Source: Haliclystus octoradiatus (taxonomy: Eukaryota > Cnidaria > Staurozoa > Stauromedusae > Haliclystidae). From it: 64,000 nt of DNA. How positions within the stretch are numbered: position 1 is the first letter of the stretch; the number at the start of each line of letters is the position of its first letter. This document shows, piece by piece, positions 48,801 through 60,800 of the stretch. The position numbers and the translations under genes are program-made. The stretch lies in assembly GCA_916610825.1 (NCBI GenBank), contig OU744450.1, positions 23,807,338 to 23,871,337 on the forward strand, written 5' to 3'. The notes beneath the pieces were generated by a model that saw only the letters and a list, made by a program, of their open reading frames with translations, was not told the DNA's origin and made no database searches.

Positions 48801-51800
48801 CTGCAAATAAATTCATTAGATTTGATAGTAGGTAGATCAAAGCTTTTCGTATTGCAATTCCTTCTGGAACATTTTATCTTCCATCAGAAAAACACTGTGC
48901 TCGATTGATGTCCACGTAAAATGAAAACTGAGATAAACGTTTGAAGGATTTGAGTCACAGCCTCTGCTTTGGGGAAGAAATTTGAACAGTTCATGAATTT
49001 GAAGAACATTTATGAACTTTTGACGAATAACCAAATATCTACGAACCAATCTGAGGCAACACCCTGTTGAGTCATGGCATGATCAAAGGAGGTTTATACA
49101 AGAGAGCTGTCCATAAACAAAACAGCTGGAGAATTCTGAATAAGTAGATGTACCTTGATAGATAATTACCTGTTAATTGGTGGTCTGATAATTTGACAAT
49201 AAGAACTATTTTTAACTTCTTCCAATTGACGATTGCATGAAACAAATGCAAGACGACTTTGGATTTCAGCTAAATTTAAAATCTGAAAAAATTCAATACA
49301 GGAAAAAAGATATTAGAAACAATAAAAAGTTAGTCAGGGCTTGTTAGAAGTAGGGAGGCAGCTCCAGTCAACTCAACACCCTAGGGGTTTATTTTAATTA
49401 TCACAAGATGTGGAAATAGTCCTTCACAAAATGTCCTTGAGTTTTATTGACAAATGTTTTTATTGACTGACTTTTCCCAGTCTCCAGAAAACAAGGCTTT
49501 CAGGTTTCCAGACTTGGTGTTGAAACTTGCCCCTGCGAAAAAAATTCACAAGTTCATGAACGTGAAATTGCCTAAAACATGAACTTTCAAGCAATTTCAC
49601 ATTCACGAACCAGCTCATGAACCTGTTCATGTAGTGTTCATCAACTCTTCATGACTGTTCATGAACTGTTCAGAATTTTCCCAAGAGCAGAACTTCCAGG
49701 CAATTTCACATTCACAAACCAGTTCATGAACCGGTTCATGAAGTGTTCATGAGCACTTTGTGACTGTTCATGAACTCATGGATTTTTTTTCGCAGTGGTG
49801 GTTATGGAAATTGTATCAACCATTATATCTCTATAAACAGTAACATTGTATTTCAACTGACATTGTATATGTATTACATATTGTATACAGGGGCAAGCAA
49901 CCTATAATTCACTACATCTTTAGCAAAATTATAGGTAACAGTGAGAGAACATTCATAGTTATGTTCTACACTCAAGAAACCAAGATCAATGCTCATTTAC
50001 CTTGACATTTGATGCAAACGGATTCCATTTTTTCCATAGTAACCACCAGCCAGAAAGGGAATCCCCATAATTTGTTAAATTTGTTTCATCTTCGGAACCA
50101 ACATCAACCGCAATAATAGTTTTCGCACCAAGAGATCTCATCACATCAGCTTTTGAAAACATTGCAATAACAAAAAATAAATAAGACAAAGTGCTACCGG
50201 GATAACAAGGTCCTGGAATTAGTCCCTGGGCTTACTTCCATTTGGTTGGTAGCTAGAGTAGCAACTATAAACAGGTGGATGGTGTATAGAGGTAGCCATT
50301 ATAGTGAGTATATATGAGTAACTTCTTCTATAGCATTTGGTAACAAAAATCAAAGACAACAGTAGTTTTGGATGTGCATTATCAGAAAAAAGTGAAAGAA
50401 ATTCAATCTAATTTAAGCTAACTTTTATACTGTAAATAACTAATTTATCTCTAATATATGCCCAAGTTTATTATAATATCCAATGGTAAAAAGTTAATAA
50501 ATAAATTGAAGAACTATGACCTAAAATAATATTGATCGTATTGATAATTTAGGTTTAGTTTCAATTTCCTAATGAATGGCATTTTGAATACAATCAAATG
50601 TTGAATATAGCAGATTAAAATGACCAATTCATTAATTATATTAATATAACTCTATCCTCATCAATTTCTCTTATATATAAGCGTGTCAATCCAGCCACAT
50701 TGTTAAAAGAATTGAAAAGTGTTGACACAATCAAGACCCACTTTGGTACTCACACTATTAATATAAACATACCGGGAAGATTGTTAACGTATCCGCCGTC
50801 AAGTAATAAATGGCCATCAACTGGATCACATAGTGGTGGTAAATAACCAGACAATGACATACTAGCACGAACATATCTCCACAGAGAACCTAAAATCAAG
50901 AAATTAATTTCAACTTGATACAATCAAACCTGTCATAACGGTCACCTCTATAAGCAGCCACCTGTCTATAGTGGTCACTCTTGCAATGTCTAAAATAGTA
51001 CTTTCTATTGAATCAAACTGTATATAAAGGCCACCTGTCTATAATGGTCAGTTTATCTACCTCTCGTAGCTGGATGTTATATACAGGTTTCACTGTAGTC
51101 ATCATCATTATCATTTATCCAGTTCTGATGCGGATGAAAACTAACTTGCAACAGTTGAAAAAATAAGATGTTCAAGAACAATTGGCAGGAGAATTATGCT
51201 TCTTTCAAAGGGTAAAGGGTAGAAAGATCAAGATTTCAGGAGTTAAGTTAAATATCCTCCGCTTAAAACAACAACAGTGAAAAAACAGTTCAGGAGTTCG
51301 TGAACAGTCCATGAACGTTGAATGGCCCAATATTCAAGAATTTTTATCTTCTGAAACTTAACAAACAATTTACGAACAGTTATATTAATGAAAAATTCCA
51401 TGGGAATTAGGCCACTTAAAGTTCATGAAGTAGGAACTGTTCATGTACTGTTTTTTGCAGGAGAGACCAACAGTGGTACCAGTTAATCGACGAGAAAACT
51501 CAGAATTATTATTTCGAAACTAATAAAAAATGATATCAACAAGGAAAATATCAGATTCATTCAATCATGAGTGTTAGACAGATTTTTAGATCAATTAATT
51601 ACTCCCCTAGACAATAATATTGCATAGGGGATCAATTTAAAATTAAATATCGACTTCAGAATCTGGATATTACCTGTTTGATGAACGTTCATTTTTGAGC
51701 TCGTAATGTCAGTTGTAATACAGAAATATGGCAATAGCAAATCCTACAAACAAAACAAACAAAAACTTCATCCCATTTACCGTGAAAATCAATCCTGTGA

Positions 51801-54800
51801 AAAAAGTTATTGTAAACTTTTAAGGCTTCTGGATAAATGATGATGATGATGATTATGATGATTGTGATAGCTGGAAATAAAATGATAATTAAGCTGGAGC
51901 TCAGTGGAAGATTGAACGCACAGGAAACAGGGATATGATTCATTGTCGGATACAAATGTTCTATGTATCTGTCTGTAATTTCGTTATGTCCCTCAAACAA
52001 ACAAGAAGTTGTGTTTATGGCGTGACCGTCAATCACAATTAAAAAAACATTTCAAAAGTAACATTATTCTATTGACAAACATAGGCTGAGGGATGATTAG
52101 CCTGCATACAAGCCTCAAGACTTTTCTGAAACTATAGGGTCCGTGACCTACAGCGTGATTTCACACAACAAGCTACTATTAGTTAGGGATAAAATTTATG
52201 CATTACGTCGTATTATCATTAAGATCATTGTTGTGGCTGATAACTATGACGTGTTTGAGTTGTGATTTTATTGCAATTGATGTTTTGTGATAGAATGTGA
52301 ATCGTGATGTGAATTGTTTACCAAAATTATATGGGCGTTATTACACTTTAGTTCACAGACCCTATGGTTTCAGAAACAGACTTCGGGGCTGGTACATAGG
52401 CTATGGGATGATTGGCAATCATGGTTAGTGTAGTATAGCTCCGCAACACTAACAAATATGCTATGACATTGTAAGGTAGTTGAGAGCTTAGAATTGAGCC
52501 AATTTCTAAAATCACCTCAATTGCTTTATCACCAACAACATTCTGTATTCCTTCATTGAACACAGCACCTATAAGATAATATTTGAACATAACAATGACT
52601 TTTCGGTTTGCTTACATTTACAGAAAAGAATGAGTATAGCATAACAATGACCTTGAAATTGGTCTTGCAACATACAATTTTGATCTAAAAGATCAATTAC
52701 TTGTTATATCACTGAAGTGGCCACAACATATATGTAATTTCTATATAGATATGGCTGCTACAGTATAAACTGTCTATAGCAGCAAAGGCAAATATTTTAT
52801 AAACAATGTGCCGCTATTGCCAACTATTTATAAGAAGAAAGATACCAAATTTCATAAGTGACATCAGTTTAGATAAATTTCAGTTATAAATAGTAATCTG
52901 TTATATAGTGTTATAAAAGATGACGTTATAAACAAGTTTTCCTGTACATCATGATGTGTCACTGTAATGTTTTTGTGCACCAGTCAATGACACCCTGGCT
53001 GTTACATGTTCATTAATTATGAAAAAAATATTTTCAAAGCTTACAACTTTGTTATTTTTCGGCCTTTCTTTTCATTGCTTTCAAGATTATGCTAACATCA
53101 TCAAACAATTCCGGGTATGCGTCCAATGAAGCTGTTAAACAGTGTCAGAATATTACCTATTAAGCTATTATGTTAACAGTGTAATTGCTATTACCTAGAG
53201 GTATGGAGGTTGTGATGTCAAATGACTAGTGCATTATTACATTACTGATATTTTATATACAGTGTAATTTTAAATTTCCTGCTACAGTACATGAAACAAA
53301 CGCTATTCTATTTCAAAATTTGATTATTATTAAAATTATTATACAATTATAGTTGGAGCTCACCAGAGAATAATGATGTATATGGGTAGGTCAGATCAAT
53401 TAGTTTCTTTGTCAGCGAAGACATATTCTATGGTAAATGAACAAAGAAAGAATAGAATATCACTCCATGCAGAACGAATGGTGCTAACTTATTTCATCTA
53501 CATCTATAGTCTGTCGAAAGTCTGTGTGTGGTCAAGTTTCCGCAGATTTCTCAGTAACTTTAACTCACAAGCTATTTGAATTAAATATCATTAGAATCAC
53601 TGTTTTTCAATCTTGAATCGGACAGACTTCATTTTTTTTATTTCATTTTCTGTTTCGCATAATGAAAGGTAATATCACTACCAACACCAAAACCATGAAC
53701 ATGCCATGAAGTATTGTGAAAACATCATGAGAATGTAAAAAAGTGAAAACCACATTATGTTAAGACATTAACCACATTTCATGGCTTATTTTTTTAAGCC
53801 ATGAAAATTTTGAAAACCATGAAAACATCCATATTCACGATATTAAAATGTGAAAATGTCTTGAAATTGCCATGAAAATGCAATGAAGGTGTTGTGAAAA
53901 CACCATGAAAATGTAAAACAGTTAAAATCACAAATTTCTAAGCCATGAAAATGTTTGAAAACAATAAAAACATCCATATTCACGATATTAAAATGTGAAA
54001 ATGTCTTGAAATTGCCATGAAAATGCAATGAAGGTGTTGTGAAAACACCATGAAAATGTAAAACAGTTAAAATCACAAATTTCTAAGCCATGAAAATGTT
54101 TGAAAACCATAAAAACATCCATATTCATGATATTAAAATGTGAAAATGCCTTGAAAATGCTATGAAAATGCAATGAAGGTGTTGTGAAAACACCATGAAA
54201 ATGTAAAACAATTAAATCACAAATTTTTAAGCCATGAAAATGTTTGAAAACCATAAAAACATCCATATTTACGATATTAAAAAGTGAAAATGCCTTGAAA
54301 ATGCTATGAAAATGCAATGAAGGTGTTGTGAAAACACCATGAAAATGTAAAACAGTTAAAATCACAAATTTTTAAGCCATGAAAAATTTTGAAAACCATG
54401 AAAACATCCATATTCATGATATTAAAATGTGAAAATGTCTTGAAATTGCCATGAAAACACAATGAAATTTCACAATTTTTCCATGGTTTTGGTGTCAATA
54501 GTGTATACTGTTTCAACTCTATTAATTATATGGCTTTCATTAATTCAATCTCAAATTTCATTAGATGTCAAATTTCAGAAAAAATCAACTTAGATGAAAG
54601 ATTTGTTAAATTTGTTTACCTATTTTATTTAACCTAGAAACGCGATTGACTCATTGCTAGTTTAATATAAATAGACAGTAGCTATCTGCTGTAAAACATT
54701 TCAGCTTGAAAATAGCCAAATCAAATGAGTCCAATGTGGTAATGATTACCTTGGCAAATTGTCTAGCACGAACGCAGCTTTTTGAGATATCAACGTCATC

Positions 54801-57800
54801 TGCATAGAGAGCACCAACCAAAGCACCAATACTTGTACCACCCACCATATCAATTGGAATACCTACAACAGCAACAAATCACCTGTATGACTAAAATTGA
54901 CCATAATATTACAGTCAAACTTGTTTATTATCCTGATCTGGTACAGATAAGAAATGGGACATTAAGCGGGGTAAGACAATGAGAGTTTGTATGGAGATTG
55001 GAGAATAGAATATGTGGAATATTGAAATAGGGGATATCAACCGAGTTCAAATGTACAGTCAAACATGCCGAATATCCCCGATCTTAATGTCTACCTTGCT
55101 ACCCTCACTTGTTATCTGCATTTCACACGGGATACTGGGGGTAGCTTTCTAAAATAGGTTTACAAGGGGCATAATTTTCATACACACAAAGATACTCTAG
55201 GACCTTGCAGTTCAAATATTGATTGTATTGATGAGCTTAATTTCCCATAGTAATAATAGGGATAAAACTGAAACTGAAATTAGACGTGGAAATGTTTTCA
55301 ACAATATCAATAATTGGCTGTGAATATTCTTCAAATGTTATTGACTCAGAGACTTAAGTCAATATCTGGATTTCGTAATACTGTAGGATGTAGGATTTAT
55401 TTGAGTCAAACACTTTCGTTATCCTGCGCTCTTACCTGATTCAACCAATGCTCTGATAATACCAAGATGAGACAATCCTCTATTGATTGAAAAGCAACAT
55501 AATTAATATTTATATCACATACCGGTATACATGATAATAATAATAATACAATAATATTAATAGGTGGATTGTTCCACACCAGTTCTCGGTATAGTGCTGA
55601 TCAATGAAATTAATCAGAGCATTTATATAAAATGAGAGTCAAAAATGAAACATTCCAGATTTCGGCAACTTCAAGTTTCACACCAGAAGGTGATCATCAG
55701 GCGATTTATTTCAACTATCTAATACTACTATATAGTTGAAATAAATCGCCTGGTGATCACCTTCTGGTGTGAAACTTGAAGTTGATGAAATCTAGCATGT
55801 TTCATTATTGACTCTCATTTTATATCACATACCGGTATACATGATAATTGAGGTTGTAGTGACTTTATGTATTAATTTGGAGGGGCATTGAGCGCCCATT
55901 TCCAGGAACATGTAGGCCTAGTGCATATCAAACGATTACTTACCTTGCACCTCCTCCACCCAAAACAAGACCAACAGAGGTACCAGTCAATCGACGAGCA
56001 AGTCGAGCAAAATCCGAATTTCTATTAACAGTAAAGTAATAATGATATCATCAATGATGTTACTTTCCAATATATGTTGTGTAATTCAAATTGTACCATA
56101 ATTATCTGATCGTGCCTTACCTTGAAGGGCCTTCAAGTTCAGGATCATTTGCATACTACAAGTAAAACAAAATGGACTGTCATAGTAACAGATATTTATT
56201 GTAATCTTGTAATATGTGTACTCACAGCAAATTGTGAGTAGAAGTTGATGATAGATAAACAACTTATTTGTTTATAAAGTGAAACCTGTATATAACGGCC
56301 AGCTACGAGAGGTAGATAAATTGACCACTATAGACAGGTGGCCTTTATATACAGTTTGATTCAATAGAAAATACTACAGTGAAACCTGTATATAACGGCC
56401 AGCTACGAGAGGTAGATAAATTGACCACTATAGACAGGTGGCCTTTATATACAGTTTGATTCAATAGAAAATACTACAGTGAAACCTGTATATAACGGCC
56501 AGCTATGAGAGGTAGATAAATTGACCACTATAGACAGGTGGCCTTTATATACAGTTTGATTCAATAGAAAATACTACAGTGAAACCTGTATATAACGGCC
56601 AGCTACGAGAGGTAGATAAATTGACCACTATAGACAGGTGGCCTTTATATACAGTTTGATTCAATAGAAAATACTACAGTGAAACCTGTATATAACGGCC
56701 AGCTATGAGAGGTAGATAAATTGACCACTATAGACAGGTGGCCTTTATATACAGTTTGATTCAATAGAAAATACTACAGTGAAACCTTTATATAACGGCC
56801 AGCTATGAGAGGTAGATAAATTGACCACTATAGACAGGTGGCCTTTATATACAGGTTTGATTCAATAGAAAATACTATTTTGGACATTGCAAGAGTGACC
56901 ACTATAGACATGTGACCGCTGTATAGAGGTGGCCGTTATAACAGGTTTGACTGTATTGTGATTTTACATTAAGCAATTGGCACACAGTTTCTTATGAGCT
57001 ATTGACATTTGGCGCACAAGAGGCACGTAAGGAGAAAACGAGAAAGCATCAGAAAATTGCAAGCTGCCTCGGTGAGTAATTTTGGCCTTCGAATTTCTTC
57101 TGATGTGACTCAAGTGCGTCAAATATCAATAGCTCATAGGAAACTGTACGCCAATTTCGTTGTATTATAACTAGCTTCTTTGCTATGGTGATTTGGCGTC
57201 AAACTCTGAACCAATCGATCGATCAAATCATTTTCATTATAATACAAAGTCTCATGGTTTACATTAGTCTCTTTCAATGTTTTTATTATTTGATAAATCA
57301 TGTTAGTTATCAAAAAAATGATTGGAATATACTCGTTTATAAATTTTAGATGAGTTTAAGAAGAGAGGTTTTGATTTAGAACATTTGAAGGAACAGCCAA
57401 AGTTAAAAATAAGATCAACAAGAGGAATGAAGTATGTGAAATATGTAGGAAATATCCAGCATTTTCATAGAACACAATTACAGTAGCCTACATACTCTAT
57501 CTGCAAGAAGTCGTGATTTGAAGATTCTCTTTCGGCAACGAACCTAAACAAAAAACAAAAGTGAAAATGTGATGCAAGTCATCAATATCGTAATCACTTC
57601 AAACCTCTATAATAGTTTATAAATATGATGATATATACATTATACAATATATACATTATACAATATATACATTATACAAGACTGATTCATTAATACAGTC
57701 AAGCATAGTACTGTGTACAGCAGGACCCCCATTAGATTACGATTTATCCAAGCTAACACAATAATTAACCGTTGATTAGCCCACATCTGCGGGCATTCGG

Positions 57801-60800
57801 GGTGTAGAACGTGTTATCAAGAAGGAGATTCCCTCATTGAAAAATCAACAGCAAATGATTCTCACACAATTGAACACTACAAGACAGTCTCACAAGCAAA
57901 TGTTGTATCCCATTAACCTCTGCAACATAGGACAGGCTTTAAAAAGTCAGCTATTGCTGTTGGAAATAAAAATAATAATAATCTTGGACCATTTTCAAAT
58001 GATAATTGTGAGATTAACTTACATGATGATGCGCACTGATCCAACCACGTGCATTTAACCATTCAACTGTTCGACAAGGACGGTCATTTGTATCTTCTCG
58101 ATATAGCAATATCAAATCTTTCTGCGCACGAACAGATGTCATCGTTTCTAGCTGAGCTTCAAGCTATAAAATTTTGGGAAATAAAATCACTTCATTAAAC
58201 TCAATCACGCGAGGAGATGGGGTAGCTGAGATATTTAAGAGATAAGGTTTTGCAACAAATAATTCTTGCAATCTGATTGGTTAACACCTATGAAACTATC
58301 TCACAACATCAAAGCGGTTAAAACAAACCAGGACAAAAACCTATGAAACCATATTTGAAAATGGCTGAGCGCAGCTTTAAAAATTATAATTCAACGTGTC
58401 AAGCAACTCTTGCCATAGCTTTCTTCTGGCGACGCAATACATATAGGAGACTTACATAGTTGATCAAGGTTTGTAAGATCAACAGATGCTCTTAAAAAAC
58501 GTACCAAACAGTCACAAATCAGGGCTGGTTATGTTCTAAAACAAATAGTTCACGGAAAGTGTGAATTATTTGTTTACTAGCAAATAGATGAATTTGATAG
58601 TGGATGAGATGAGTTTGCTCTTGTAAGAGAGTGAGATTGTATTTGAGCGCACTAGTTTGTAACCCATACTTTAGGTAGAGTATCAAGTAATCTTAATTAA
58701 TGTTGCTAATATAAATGATAATTATATTTGTTAATACCTGTTCAATTTTAGGTTCATCTTTACCAAGGCCAACAATCAGAATAGCATCAGCCTTAAAATC
58801 ATAAAAAAATAAACCATATATTTATAGCTGAAACAATACAGGATCTTTATAAGATACTAGTTTTGGAATGCTGACGTTGGATAATTTTGGTGGGAATTCC
58901 ACTATATTGGATAGAAATTGTACGGGCAAGGATCAGTTGATTATTCAGTCACGTTGTTATTCAACCGGGACTGCGCATGCGATATGCATCGAGGTTGTCA
59001 TCATCTCTACAATTCGTTAGTGGGACTTCAGGCGTGATGCCTGACGAGCTACGACATCAGAAAGGTCTCTGATGAGTCATTTTATCAAGTATTGCGCTAC
59101 CAGATTAAAACTTATACAGATTGATCGTTGGAATGTGATACACAAGCACAAGTCTAACTGATACACAGCTCCAATCACATCGCAATCGATAATTCTATAA
59201 CACCTGATTGGCTTCCTCGTTGCAACAACATCTGTGGTAATTGGCACAATTAGGGTCAGCCAGAATGATACTGTCAATTTTATGCCTTTAATACTACGGT
59301 TTCATTTTACCTGGCGAATGCATCGCTTTGTCCATTCTGACATATAATGATCAGCTTGATAAACAACTATCTGATTGACATCTTCTTGTTGACCAAGCCA
59401 ACTAGACAGGTAATATTCGTGGACACTAAACAGAAGATAATGAAGATGTAAACAACGTAAAATGTCATAAATTATGTACATTACTATCTACTATATAAAT
59501 GTCGATGTATGTCTATTTGTATCTACTGTATTCGAGATTCACGCTTCTAATGGTAAACGTATCAAATCCATACTTTCCGTGAGGTATCTTATAATTTTTT
59601 TGCGGCAACATAGGCCATGTTTTATGTTCATATCTTTATATTCCTTCAATTGACGGCCCGAAGCGTATTTTTTCGTAGGATTTCTCTTGCGGCTCCATAG
59701 AAAGAACGAATTACATTCTCATGTTCGTCACGCAATATCTTTCACACCCGACTGACCTTCAGTTCTATTGTTTATTTATAACTTGGGCTAACTTCTAGCA
59801 ACTAAATTTTCTGCTTTTTTATTTTCAAATTTCACCCAGCGGAGCAGGCTCATTTCACTATTAGTAAATAGTTCTGCATTGATGACTATTAAACAGCAAA
59901 GACAAGATAAGTACTTTCATAAATTACCGACATGTAATAATACAGTGAAACCTGCCCCTGCGAAAAAAGTACTTGAGTTTATGAACTGTTTATGAACATT
60001 AAATGGCCCATTTTACTTAACATTTTTCATGAACATACCTGTCCAAAGCGTTACGCCCAAGTCTTCGAATAACCATGTCACTTGTAAGAAGCTGAGTAGG
60101 ACCTATAAATCAAAAGTGAATATAAATCAACAGAACATAGATTATAATTCTATTCTTATGCCAGGGATCAGAAGCAATTCTGTACATATACTGTTACACT
60201 GTCAGCAAAATTGCAGAGACTGATCTTAGAACAGAGTGAAAAACAAGTAAGCTGTATTCAATAACCGACATAAGTAAAGTTACGTACAATAACTAACATA
60301 CTATATACGAACATCTTTGTCACTGGGTGATCTCATCTACAAAATGCATGGAAAGATGTGTGATTTGGTGAATCAATGAAATTTTGAACTGCTTTTCACA
60401 GCAGATGTCAAGTAGCGCAAAAGTAAATAACAAAGTATGAACATTTAGAGGGACAACAGCTTAAGAGGGACATTTCATGGTCACCAATAATTGAAGAGAG
60501 TAACACTTGTTAAACATATATGGGGATCAGAGTCTTGTGTGTAAGATCGAGAACATTATCTCTTTTTCTCCTATATTGAGAGAAAATCACATACCGGTAG
60601 ATCTTATAGTATATAGCTATGTAACCTATGTTTACCACATACCAATGTCATTAATGGCAAGACTGAGCTCAAATGTAAAATTGGCCAATGGAACATTATT
60701 TGAAGCTGGTATAACAGCGATTGTACCAAGATTAGCACCAATCCTCTCTAGTAAAAATGATTAACATAATTAAAAGAAAATGTTTATTAAAGGAGGATAA

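Noticed and set aside
53034-53125. Short - strand frame reading [20 protein letters not shown] then a stop
   Set aside because: It looks protein-like, but no phase-compatible neighbour or donor ties it to PNPLA6/7, whose exons on both sides join without it.
53843-54516. Long repetitive - strand open frames rich in Phe and His
   Set aside because: They are translations of the 144-bp tandem MITE units; no start context, splicing signal or domain.
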